Shown: positions 43,172 through 51,303 of the stretch, one piece after another
Layout: each line of letters opens with the position of its first letter
How positions within the stretch are numbered: the first letter of the stretch is position 1
Assembly (NCBI RefSeq): GCF_000517625.1
Contig: NZ_CP007056.1
Location: 372,001-436,000, forward strand
DNA from: Halostagnicola larsenii XH-48
Lineage (GTDB): Archaea; Halobacteriota; Halobacteria; Halobacteriales; Natrialbaceae
Direction of reading: 5' to 3'
Length of the DNA stretch: 64,000 bases
Program-made: the position numbers and the translations under genes
Notes under the pieces: model-generated
Database searches by the model: none
What the model was told of the DNA's origin: nothing
What the model saw: the letters and a program-made list of their open reading frames with translations, nothing else

Positions 43172-44350
43172 TTAGCTCTCACCGCCAATGATGTCTGCAA
43201 CTCGCTGCCTGTCGAACAGCTGTTCCGCAGCAGGGAGGTCGGGGTAGCTCTCCGGGTCGAACTCGCCAAATTCGTCGGGGAACAGCAATTGGGCAGTCAA
43301 CTCAGTCTGGAAGAGGTTGACGATCGGCCCCTGCATGTAGTATGCCCCAGGGTAGACATTGCCCTCAGCAACCGCAGTGAGCTGCCTCCCTATCACGTGG
43401 TCTTCCATCGGAGCGACGAACTCCTCGTGGAACTTCGACGCGGAGAACTCACCGTCTTCGCCGGTGAGTTGAACTCCGCTATGAAGGATGATGATCTCTG
43501 GATCGATATCCAGCATCGTCTCGTAATCGATTTCCGTACCCACCTGCGCCTCGCTAAATGCGCTTTGGACGGCGAAATCGCGGTACTGTTTCATTTCAAC
43601 GCCCTCGGATTCGGTCGTCATCGCGGAGAATTGCCCCTCGCTCGGTGCCGATCCGAAGTTCACGAGTCCGATTTCCGGACGTTCGGTTTCCGGCGGAAGC
43701 CGGGATTGGATCTCGGCTTGCATTTCGTCGTGGACGGCCGCGAACGCCTCGTAGCGTTCGCGCTCCTGAAAGAGGTCAGCCAAGCGCTCGAACGCCTCGT
43801 ACAGTGAATAGAGCGTATAGTCGTTGTAGTCCATCCGGCGAAGAATCGAGTTCCCGAAGAAGGGGCCGACGGTTTCGGTGAGTTCCTGGACGTCTGACTC
43901 GCTCCACGATCCCCACCCGGTCAGGTAGTTCGGGTCGGAGAGGATCACATCCGGATCGAGTTCGTAGAACACCTCCTTGTCGTACCCATCCTCGGTAGTC
44001 AGAGCCGGGAAATCCGTGGGCATCGAAAGGCCCACGCGTTCATAGAAGTAGGCTGGACAGTAAAATCCGGAAGGTCGGAATCCGTCGCGTTGGCCAAGTG
44101 CGAACGCCATATCTGCCCACGACCCCAGAATTGCCATCCACGTCTCCGGAACCTCCTCGAGGGAGAGACAGCCGACGGGTTCGATGCAGGCTTCATACGA
44201 TCCTTGCGTATTGGTCCCCTCAGCGCCGTTGTCCCGTCCAACCAACTCCGAACAGCCGGCTAGGACACTCCCCGTGACGAGCGTGCTGCCGTATTTTAGC
44301 GTGTCTCTACGTGTGGGTGCCTCGGTCGTATCGCTCGTAGTGTCACGCAT
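43172..44350 (-). CDS. Substrate-binding lipoprotein, paralogue 7
   Basis: A 392-residue protein. Signal PTRRDTLKYGSTLVTGSVLA, Cys33. Near-duplicate of paralogue 4 (CIEPVGCLSLEEVPETWMAI; MAFALGQRDGFRPSGFYCPA; LDPDVILSDPNYLTGWGSW; FDRQRVADIIGGES). Packed end-to-start with paralogues 6 and 8, so it is part of one transcript beginning at paralogue 9. Confidence 0.85.
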   Translation of the reverse strand: MRDTTSDTTEAPTRRDTLKYGSTLVTGSVLAGCSELVGRDNGAEGTNTQGSYEACIEPVGCLSLEEVPETWMAILGSWADMAFALGQRDGFRPSGFYCPAYFYERVGLSMPTDFPALTTEDGYDKEVFYELDPDVILSDPNYLTGWGSWSESDVQELTETVGPFFGNSILRRMDYNDYTLYSLYEAFERLADLFQERERYEAFAAVHDEMQAEIQSRLPPETERPEIGLVNFGSAPSEGQFSAMTTESEGVEMKQYRDFAVQSAFSEAQVGTEIDYETMLDIDPEIIILHSGVQLTGEDGEFSASKFHEEFVAPMEDHVIGRQLTAVAEGNVYPGAYYMQGPIVNLFQTELTAQLLFPDEFGEFDPESYPDLPAAEQLFDRQRVADIIGGES

Positions 44351-44352
44351 GC

Positions 44353-45540
44353 TCAGAACTCACCGTTGATGATGTCTGCAACCCGTTGACGGTCGAACAA
44401 CTGTTCTGACTCGGAAAATTCCGGATACGCGCCGCCCTCGTATCGCGGCCACTCGCCGAACGCCTCCGGATAGAGTTCCTTCGCACCCATCTCGAGTTGG
44501 AAGAGGTGCGCGATCGGACCGCCGTACCGAATCGCCAGTGGGTAGACGCGGTCGTTTTCGACGGCGGAGATCGCTCGAGCAACGGGATCGGTCTCGAGGT
44601 GGTCTTTCGTCTCGACGAAGTTTCTCGTCGGCCCCATCGCGTGGGTGTTGAGAATGACGTCGGGATCAGCTTCGACGAGCGCCTCGAGGTCGATCGTGCC
44701 GTACGCTTCTAGGTCGGTAAACGCGTCTTCTGCACCGAGCGGACGGAGATGCGCCTGCTCGTATCCGGGGTCGTTCATCGGGAACGGCCAGATGCTCAGT
44801 TCTCCGTCCGAAAGTCCCGTCTGGAGTCGGGCCACCCGTGGCCGATCCCGCTCTGGCGGGAGATTCGCCTCGATCCGGGACAGGAGATCCGTCCGAATTT
44901 CCGTGAATTCCTGATACCGCTTTTCTTCCTGAAAGACCGCTGCGACCTTCTCGAAGATTTCCCACAGCGTGTAGTACTGGTAGTCGTCGGCCCACGCTGC
45001 CGGCGGTTCTCTGTGAGAATCGCTGTAGGCGTTGCCGAACCACGGGGAAACGTTCTCGCCGATCTCCTCGATATCGTCGCGGTCAAAGCTATCCATCACC
45101 GTCATGTACGCCGGGTCGGCCAGGTGGAGATCGCTGTCTAGCTCGTAGAGGCGTTCCTTGCCGATATTCCAGGAATTGGGCAGTGTTGCCCACTCGGTCG
45201 TGACAGCCTCGAGTCTCTCGAGAAAGAGGTCATAGAGCGTCCCGAAATTCTCCGGACTGTACAGCCCGTTGATCGATCCACCGTGTCCGAGTGCGAGCGC
45301 CATATCAGCGTGGTGAATCCGGTTGGCGAAGACGGTCTCTGGCGGCTCCTCGAGCGTGATCTCCCCAGCGGGAGCCATCGTCACCGAGTAAGAGCCACTA
45401 GCTGATGGGGTGCTCTCCTCGGCCTGACCAGTCAGGTCCGAACAGCCCGCGAGGGAAACGCCGGCTGCGAGCGCCCCGCCGTATTTCAACGTGTCTCTGC
45501 GTGTCGGTTCTTTCGTCGTACTCGTGTCGTTGTCACGCAT
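44353..45540 (-). CDS. Substrate-binding lipoprotein, paralogue 8
   Basis: A 395-residue protein. Signal PTRRDTLKYGGALAAGVSLA, Cys33, like paralogue 6. Body like paralogue 5: MALALGHGGSINGLYSPENF, LDSDLHLADPAYMTVMDSFD, WEIFEKVAAVFQEEKRYQEF, DLEALVEADPDVILNTHAM, FDRQRVADIINGEF. The combination of a paralogue-6-like signal with a paralogue-5-like body points to recombination between copies. 2-bp spacing to both neighbours. Confidence 0.85.
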   Translation of the reverse strand: MRDNDTSTTKEPTRRDTLKYGGALAAGVSLAGCSDLTGQAEESTPSASGSYSVTMAPAGEITLEEPPETVFANRIHHADMALALGHGGSINGLYSPENFGTLYDLFLERLEAVTTEWATLPNSWNIGKERLYELDSDLHLADPAYMTVMDSFDRDDIEEIGENVSPWFGNAYSDSHREPPAAWADDYQYYTLWEIFEKVAAVFQEEKRYQEFTEIRTDLLSRIEANLPPERDRPRVARLQTGLSDGELSIWPFPMNDPGYEQAHLRPLGAEDAFTDLEAYGTIDLEALVEADPDVILNTHAMGPTRNFVETKDHLETDPVARAISAVENDRVYPLAIRYGGPIAHLFQLEMGAKELYPEAFGEWPRYEGGAYPEFSESEQLFDRQRVADIINGEF

Positions 45541-45542
45541 GC

Positions 45543-46718
45543 TCAGAATTCACCATTGATCACGTCCGCAACCCGCTGGTGATCGAACAGCTGTGCATCC
45601 TCGTTCAGCAGCGTTTCGACGCCGTTCCATTCGCCGAACCGGTCCGGGTAGAACTGCTTCGCCGCCGCCTCGGTCTGGAGGAGGTTGATCACCGGGCCCT
45701 GATAGGACGTGCCGCCCCGATACAGGCGGTCTTCTTTTACCGCGGTGAGCTGCTGGCCGACCGAACTGGATCGAAGCTGTTCCATCCGATCTTCGAACTC
45801 GGCTGCAGAGACGTGTGAAAAGCCGTATGTGAACACGAGGATATCCGGATCAACCTCGAGTAACTGTTCGTAGTCCCAATTCGCGTAACTCCCGTCCATA
45901 TGCGACGCGAACCCGTCGTTGATCCCGAGGTCGCGGTACTGTTTCTTCCCGTTTCCGGCGCCGACGGGGTACGCGTGGAACGATCCGGTTTCGAAATCCG
46001 AGAACGTAGAGAGCAGTCCAATTTCCGGCCGCTCGTCCCGTGCGGGCAGGTTCGACTGCAGTTCGTCGATGAACTCGTCGTGGACGTCCTGGATCGCCTC
46101 GTAGCGTTCCTGTTCCTGAAACACCGCGGCGATCTTTTCGAACGCCTCGTACAGCGAGTAGTACGGGTAATCGTGCCACTCCTCGTCGTGGCGGCGAATG
46201 TAGTTGCCGACGAACGGGCCGAGTCCCGCTTCGATCTCGTCGAAGTCCTCACTCGAAAAGCCGTCGTGCTTCAGACTAAGGAAGTTCGGATCGAGCAGAT
46301 GAACGTCGCAATCGAGTTCGTAGAACACCTCCTTGTCGAAATTGCTCGCATTGTAGAGTTGCCGGACTCCGTCGAAAGACACGTCGACACCCGGTAGCGT
46401 CTCGTACAGTCCGGTGGGCCAGGAGTCTCGGTAGACGAGCGCCTCTAATCCGTCGAGTTGGCCGAGCGCGATTCCCATGTCCCCGTACGTGCTGAAGTAC
46501 CCCATCCACGTTTCGGGAACCGATTCGAACTCGACCTCGCCCGTCGGTGCCATCGATACCGAGTACGAACTATCGTCTTCCCCCGCGGATGACCCCGGTT
46601 CGTCCTGTTCGATGATATCCGAACACCCTGCCAACAATCCCCCGGCAACGGCCGTACCGCCGTACGTCACGAAATTCCGCCGAGTCGGTGCCTTACGTGT
46701 CGTTTTGGACTCCTCCAT
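45543..46718 (-). CDS. Substrate-binding lipoprotein, paralogue 9 (first of the five-gene run)
   Basis: A 391-residue protein. Signal PTRRNFVTYGGTAVAGGLLA, Cys32, close to paralogue 1. Body: MGIALGQLDGLEALVYRDSW, LDCDVHLLDPNFLSLKHDGF, YSLYEAFEKIAAVFQEQERY, DYEQLLEVDPDILVFTYGF, FDHQRVADVINGEF. It leads the uninterrupted run 9-8-7-6-5. ATG 46718 is 2 bp from a DtxR-type box. Confidence 0.85.
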   Translation of the reverse strand: MEESKTTRKAPTRRNFVTYGGTAVAGGLLAGCSDIIEQDEPGSSAGEDDSSYSVSMAPTGEVEFESVPETWMGYFSTYGDMGIALGQLDGLEALVYRDSWPTGLYETLPGVDVSFDGVRQLYNASNFDKEVFYELDCDVHLLDPNFLSLKHDGFSSEDFDEIEAGLGPFVGNYIRRHDEEWHDYPYYSLYEAFEKIAAVFQEQERYEAIQDVHDEFIDELQSNLPARDERPEIGLLSTFSDFETGSFHAYPVGAGNGKKQYRDLGINDGFASHMDGSYANWDYEQLLEVDPDILVFTYGFSHVSAAEFEDRMEQLRSSSVGQQLTAVKEDRLYRGGTSYQGPVINLLQTEAAAKQFYPDRFGEWNGVETLLNEDAQLFDHQRVADVINGEF

Positions 46719-46720
46719 AG

Positions 46721-46738
46721 TTTTAGGCTTACCTAAAA
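46721..46738. promoter_or_regulatory. DtxR-type box, paralogue 9
   Basis: TTTTAGGCTTACCTAAAA ends 2 bp before the ATG at 46718, with a TATA-like TTTATTATG upstream. Confidence 0.8.
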
Positions 46739-46756
46739 CATAATAAACACTCCGAT

Positions 46757-46774
46757 TATTAGGTGAGCCTAAAT
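46757..46774. promoter_or_regulatory. Second DtxR-type box in the same promoter
   Basis: TATTAGGTGAGCCTAAAT lies 36 bp from the first box, overlapping the ABC gene stop codon. The same 35-36 bp spacing separates the paired boxes at 34596/34632 and 50133/50168, suggesting cooperative binding. Confidence 0.65.
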
Positions 46775-48696
46775 TAGTGATCGTCACCGATCTGATCTTG
46801 AACAACAGTGTCGACGAACGTCTCGGGAAGGTCGTCGATTTCGCCAGCCTGGATACCCCACAGCGTGGCGTACAGGCCGTCGACTGCGAGCAGTTCCTCG
46901 TGAGTCCCTCGCTCGACGATCCGGCCGTCCTCGAGAACGAGAATCGTATCGGCATCCCTGATCGTCGAGAGCCGGTGGGCAATTGCCACTGTCGTCCGAT
47001 CGGTGGTCAGGCGCTCGAGCGAGCGCTGGATGAGGTATTCCGTTTCCGTGTCGACGCTCGCGGTCGCCTCGTCTAACAGGATGATCGCCGGATCCTGCAG
47101 GATCACTCGGGCCAGTGCGATCCGCTGGCGCTGACCGCCCGAGAGTTTGACCCCTCGTTCGCCGACTCGCGTCTCGTAGCCCGCCGAAAGCCCTCGGATG
47201 AACTCGTGGGCTTCCGCCGCTTTGGCGGCCTCCCGTACCTCCTCGTCGTCCGCATCGAAGCGCCCATAGCGGATGTTCTCGGCTACGGTTCCGTCGAAGA
47301 GGAACGTATCCTGACTCACGTACCCGATGGCTTCCCGCAGGTCCGAAACGCGGAGATCCCGCACGTCATGGCCATCCACGCGAATCTCGCCGCCGTCGAT
47401 ATCGTAGAGTCGCAACAGGAGTTTTGCGACCGTCGACTTGCCCGCGCCGGTCGCGCCGACGAGTGCGACCGTCTCCCCCGGTTCGACGTCGAAGTCGATC
47501 CCGTCGAGAACCGGCTCTTCACCCTCGTAGCTGAACCGAACGTCGTCGTACTCGATACGACCGTCGACGGTCTCGAGCGGGGCCGCGGTCGTCGCGTCCT
47601 GAATGCCGACCGGGACGTCCATCAATCCACAGATACGCCGCCCCGAGGCCTTCGCGTTCTCGTACCAGTCGACGATACTCGAGAGCTGTGCCATCGGCCC
47701 CGTCAGCCGCTGTGTCAACAGCATGAACACGACGAAATCGCCCGTGGTGAGCGTTCCCGAGAACAAAAGCGGCGGTCCGGAGAACACCCACAGGCCGCCG
47801 ATGATAAACGTCGTGAGCAGCGCCGCGCCGGTGATCAACTCCATTCCGGGTCGGTAGAAGTAACTCAGTTTCAACACGTCCATCTGGGCGTCGAACACCG
47901 ACCTCGAGACGGTTCGGATGCGGCCGTTTTCGTACTCCTCCGTGCTGGCGGTCTTGACCAGTTGAATTCCGCTGAGACCGTTCTCGATGCGCGTGTTCAG
48001 GTCGCCGATCGTCGAGCGAACGGTGGCGTACCGCGGTTCGATCACCCTGATGAACCACCAGGTGAACGCGAGCAAAAGCGGCACGGCACCGAGCGTGACC
48101 AGGGCGAGCTGCCAGTTCGTATACAGTAACGCGGCGGTTATCCCCACTACGATTACGCCGATCCGTACGCTGTCACCCAGCGCGTTATCGAAGAACACCT
48201 CCAAATTCGATGTGTCGTTGTTGAGGATCGACATGACCTCGCCGGTCTCTTTGTTGTCGAAGAAGGTCATGTCGAGACGCTGCATCTTCTCGTAGGTTTC
48301 GGTCCGAATGGTGTACATCACGCCGTGGGCGAAGAAGTTCATCGCCACGCCGCGAACCCACTGCAAGAGCGCGCCGCCGCCGAGTGCGACTCCGATAACG
48401 GTAGCTGACAGCCAGAACTGGGCGGACTCATCTGTCGGCAGCCACGCGGTAGGCACGAGCGGGAGCGTGTACGTTTCTTCCCCGAACACTGCATCGATGG
48501 TCGTCCCGAGAACGAGCGGCGTCACAAGGACCGTCCCGTAGGCGATTACGCTGGCGATCAGTCCGAGCGCGAGCCAACGGCTCTCACCGCGGCCGTAGGT
48601 CCGAAACAACCGAATCAACGGCCGCGAGACGTGCCGACGGTAGGCCTCGAGTTCCGTCCCGGCTCCCTCGGTCTTTCCATCCGCCGGATCGACCAC
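46774..48696 (-). CDS. Fused ABC permease-ATPase (type IV exporter fold)
   Basis: A 640-residue protein. Six membrane segments occupy residues 40-345; the ATPase domain occupies 375-620, with Walker A VALVGATGAGKST (about 418), signature VKLSGGQRQR (about 520), Walker B AIILLDEATAS (about 545) and the H-loop IAHRLSTI. The GTG start overlaps a small ORF by one base, and the gene is in one run with FecCD. By fold it could export a siderophore or, like mycobacterial IrtAB, import a ferric siderophore. It is the only ATPase in the island, so it may have to power something the FecCD permease cannot by itself. Confidence 0.85.
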   Translation of the reverse strand: MVDPADGKTEGAGTELEAYRRHVSRPLIRLFRTYGRGESRWLALGLIASVIAYGTVLVTPLVLGTTIDAVFGEETYTLPLVPTAWLPTDESAQFWLSATVIGVALGGGALLQWVRGVAMNFFAHGVMYTIRTETYEKMQRLDMTFFDNKETGEVMSILNNDTSNLEVFFDNALGDSVRIGVIVVGITAALLYTNWQLALVTLGAVPLLLAFTWWFIRVIEPRYATVRSTIGDLNTRIENGLSGIQLVKTASTEEYENGRIRTVSRSVFDAQMDVLKLSYFYRPGMELITGAALLTTFIIGGLWVFSGPPLLFSGTLTTGDFVVFMLLTQRLTGPMAQLSSIVDWYENAKASGRRICGLMDVPVGIQDATTAAPLETVDGRIEYDDVRFSYEGEEPVLDGIDFDVEPGETVALVGATGAGKSTVAKLLLRLYDIDGGEIRVDGHDVRDLRVSDLREAIGYVSQDTFLFDGTVAENIRYGRFDADDEEVREAAKAAEAHEFIRGLSAGYETRVGERGVKLSGGQRQRIALARVILQDPAIILLDEATASVDTETEYLIQRSLERLTTDRTTVAIAHRLSTIRDADTILVLEDGRIVERGTHEELLAVDGLYATLWGIQAGEIDDLPETFVDTVVQDQIGDDH

Positions 48697-48812
48697 TATT
48701 CGGCCTCCACGGCGGCGCGTAGCCAGACGGTCTCCTCGCCGAGAAACTCTGAGACCGGAGTTCCCGATCGACCCTGAGCCGCCTGTTGTGTGGCCTCGAG
48801 GGCGCGTTGCAT
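48696..48812 (-). CDS. 38-residue ORF between permease and ABC genes
   Basis: ATG 48812 directly follows the FecCD stop, and the TAG overlaps the ABC GTG. The peptide begins MQRALEATQQAAQGRSG and ends ETVWLRAAVEAE. Placement without spacing on either side suggests it is real or the last piece of a lost ATP-binding (FecE) gene. No motif is recognisable. Confidence 0.4.
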   Translation of the reverse strand: MQRALEATQQAAQGRSGTPVSEFLGEETVWLRAAVEAE

Positions 48813-49943
48813 TCAGATCTCACCCATGTTCTCCTGTTTTCGCATGAGATATAGAAAGTACGGGCCGCCGAGAAGACCGGTGACGATACCGACGGGAATC
48901 TGCGTGGGGCTCAACGCGAGTCGTGCGCCCACGTCGGCGCCCACCATCAACGCCGGGCCGACGAACAGACAGCCGACGATCAGCTTCTTCGAGTCGCTCC
49001 CGACGAGGTTTCGCACCATGTGCGGGACGATGAGGCCGACGAAACCGACGATGCCGGCGACGGCAATGCTCGCCGCCGCCGCGAGGACCGCGACGCCCGA
49101 CAGCGCGAACCGAACTTTCTCGATCGACATGCCCAGCGACTTCGCCGTCTGTTCGCCCAACAGGAGGACGTTCATTTGGCGCGATCCGGCAATAGAGAGC
49201 AACACGACCACGACGGTCCAGGGGAGTACGAGTCGAACCTGTTCCCAGTCCGTTCCGGTCAGCGAACCGGTGGTCCAGGCGATGGCCGACTGAACGACGC
49301 CGATGTCGTCCGCGAAGAAAAACATCGCCGTCTGCAGCGAGCCGAAGACCGCCCCGACGATGACGCCGGCGAGTACCAGCCGAACCGGCGAGGTACCGTT
49401 CTTCCAGGCGATAGCGTAGACGATGAGAAACGCGACGGCTCCCCCGACCGCTGCGATTATCGGGAGAAACGCCGTCAGGCTCCCGAACACGACGAGCGTT
49501 AACAGGATCATGAGTCCCGCACCGGAGGAGACACCGAGGATGAACGGACTCGCGAGTTCGTTCCGAGTTACCGCCTGAAAGATCGCGCCCGAGACGCCGA
49601 GGTTCATTCCGACGAGCGCCGCGACGAACACCCGAGGGAGTCGAATGTTCCAGACGATAAGGCTCTCGGGGCTCATCTCCGGAACCGTCTCGCCCAACAA
49701 GAACGCGTCCCAGGCCTGCGGGTTGAACACCACGTTCGGGTTGAACAACGCACGCCACGCCTCTACATACGTCATCGAGTAGGAACCGTAGCTCACCTGG
49801 ACCAAGCCTGAGACGAACACGATACCCAGACTGGCAAGCACGACAGTGATGAGCTTCGGGTCGAAAAGCCAGCCGAACCGCGTCTCGTCCACCATCGATC
49901 CCCCAGTCTCTCCCGTCCTGACGTTCGGCTCCGTTCCGCTCAT
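48813..49943 (-). CDS. FecCD-family siderophore/iron permease
   Basis: A 376-residue protein with about ten membrane segments, and the family landmarks LPRVFVAALVGMNLGVSGAI (about 103-122), FILGVSSGAGLMILLTLVVF (about 133-152), SAIAWTTGSLTGTDW (about 218) and GIVGFVGLIVPHMVRNLVG (about 300-318), the EAA-like loop that touches the ATPase. It imports iron-siderophore or cobalamin in type II importers. No FecE ATPase is adjacent, so the energy source is unresolved. Overlaps the upstream 62-residue ORF by four bases. Confidence 0.88.
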   Translation of the reverse strand: MSGTEPNVRTGETGGSMVDETRFGWLFDPKLITVVLASLGIVFVSGLVQVSYGSYSMTYVEAWRALFNPNVVFNPQAWDAFLLGETVPEMSPESLIVWNIRLPRVFVAALVGMNLGVSGAIFQAVTRNELASPFILGVSSGAGLMILLTLVVFGSLTAFLPIIAAVGGAVAFLIVYAIAWKNGTSPVRLVLAGVIVGAVFGSLQTAMFFFADDIGVVQSAIAWTTGSLTGTDWEQVRLVLPWTVVVVLLSIAGSRQMNVLLLGEQTAKSLGMSIEKVRFALSGVAVLAAAASIAVAGIVGFVGLIVPHMVRNLVGSDSKKLIVGCLFVGPALMVGADVGARLALSPTQIPVGIVTGLLGGPYFLYLMRKQENMGEI

Positions 49944-50128
49944 CGGACCACCATACCGATCGAATCGGTCGATAGGGTCGCTGCGGTCCCGCCGATCACT
50001 CCGGTGGATGATTTCACGTATCCGAATCCCGTATCTCGAATAACAGGCTTCTCTGCGACAGCGATACGGGTTCCGCTGTTGTGCTCTCGTCGAATCAATG
50101 CTCGAGTATCTCCGAAGTCGTCGCCCAT
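49940..50128 (-). CDS. 62-residue ORF leading the permease transcript
   Basis: ATG 50128 is 4 bp from a DtxR-type box, exactly as for the binding-protein genes, and the stop overlaps the permease ATG. The protein begins MGDDFGDTRALIRREHNSG and ends TLSTDSIGMVVR. It is not recognisable. It may be a short regulatory leader or small partner. Confidence 0.45.
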   Translation of the reverse strand: MGDDFGDTRALIRREHNSGTRIAVAEKPVIRDTGFGYVKSSTGVIGGTAATLSTDSIGMVVR

Positions 50129-50132
50129 ACAG

Positions 50133-50150
50133 TTTTAGGCTAACCTAATA
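50133..50150. promoter_or_regulatory. DtxR-type box, permease transcript
   Basis: TTTTAGGCTAACCTAATA lies 4 bp upstream of the ATG at 50128. Confidence 0.7.
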
Positions 50151-50167
50151 GACAAAACCGTTCCGAT

Positions 50168-50185
50168 TTTTAGGCCAGCCTAACA
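50168..50185. promoter_or_regulatory. Second DtxR-type box, permease transcript
   Basis: TTTTAGGCCAGCCTAACA lies 35 bp further upstream, next to the end of the HEAT-repeat gene. It completes the paired-box layout. Confidence 0.65.
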
Positions 50186-50196
50186 ACTGGGAGACA

Positions 50197-51198
50197 TCAA
50201 CGCGGACCCCCACATCGCGGGCATATCGGCGGCCCCGCACTGGGAAACGACACACCACAGTGTTTACACACCTCGCCGTCGGCAGTCACTAGTTCCCTGA
50301 CAACGTCGTCAGTTCGATCACGAATCGACCTCACTGTGCCAATCTCTACAGCGGTCCCGTCACCAGTCTCTTCGCAGGTGTCACCGGTTGCAAACCGAAC
50401 TCGATCGAGAAGGAATTGCGTAGAGTCGTCGTCTACGAGCGCCCGTCCCTCTGGAATCGACACATCCAAATCCGAGTGATCAAGTATCCCCATCGCCTCG
50501 AGCGCTCGTCCACGGACGAACGGACTCTCGTCGTTCAGACGATCGGCCAGGGCATCGATGCTCCCCGAAAGCGCGTCTGGATACGTGCAACCGACGGCAA
50601 CGATCGCAGTACAGAGGTGATAACGGACGAGTTCGTTGGGATCGTCCAACCGTCTCGCAAGGTCGCCCACGTGGTGGCTGAGTCTGTCCTGATCACCGAG
50701 CGCTATGTACTCGAGTGCTTTCGCCAGTTTCTCTCTCACCTCGGGTTCATCGAAGGTTAGTCCGATTCGCAGGTCTGCGAGCACCTCGGGAGTTGCGGCG
50801 ATCTCCGGATATTCCAGCGCCACGTACCCCAGCGCTTCCGCAGCGCGAGCACGGACGTAATAGAATTCGTCGTCGTCAGCCAACCGGTCGGCCAGCGAGG
50901 GGACGACCGGTGAAACTGCGTCGGGACTAGCCTCGGCTACGGCGACGTACAGCTTCACGGTCGTCAATCGAATTGATCGTCGCTCGTCGGTGAGAAAAGC
51001 CGCCAACACAGAGAGGACGGGCTCGAGGAGGGACGGGCGTGCCTCGGCGAGTTGACGGAGGGTACGAATCGCCGTCTTTCGGGTCTCCGTATCGGCTCCG
51101 TGGAGTTCCTCGAGTCGGGCGACAGCATCCTCGGACGAACCGTGCTCGAGCAGCGTCTCAAACCGATCGACGGACGGCGGCTGTATCGAATCATCCAT
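50197..51198 (-). CDS. HEAT-repeat protein with C-terminal zinc ribbon
   Basis: A 333-residue protein. Residues 30-240 consist of paired helices in about six HEAT-type repeats (RTLRQLAEARPSLLEPVLSV; ALGYVALEYPEIAATPEVLA; AIVAVGCTYPDALSGSIDAL). The last 30 residues hold CKHCGVSF and CPRCGG, a zinc ribbon. Such scaffold proteins bind other proteins. The ATG at 51198 gives MDDSIQPPSV as a clean N-terminus. It lies next to the iron island but is not under its boxes. Confidence 0.75.
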   Translation of the reverse strand: MDDSIQPPSVDRFETLLEHGSSEDAVARLEELHGADTETRKTAIRTLRQLAEARPSLLEPVLSVLAAFLTDERRSIRLTTVKLYVAVAEASPDAVSPVVPSLADRLADDDEFYYVRARAAEALGYVALEYPEIAATPEVLADLRIGLTFDEPEVREKLAKALEYIALGDQDRLSHHVGDLARRLDDPNELVRYHLCTAIVAVGCTYPDALSGSIDALADRLNDESPFVRGRALEAMGILDHSDLDVSIPEGRALVDDDSTQFLLDRVRFATGDTCEETGDGTAVEIGTVRSIRDRTDDVVRELVTADGEVCKHCGVSFPSAGPPICPRCGGPR

Positions 51199-51303
51199 GG
51201 AAACGGGAGGGCGTATCGTACACTCGAGCGCACTGATCAATAAAATCCATCGTTCAACGCGGCGACGCCTGTTCGCATTGGCCGGGGAGAAACAACGGGA
51301 GGA

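Noticed and set aside
47206-48129. 307-codon frame opposite the ABC gene
   Set aside because: Antisense shadow; the ABC motifs on the other strand are complete.
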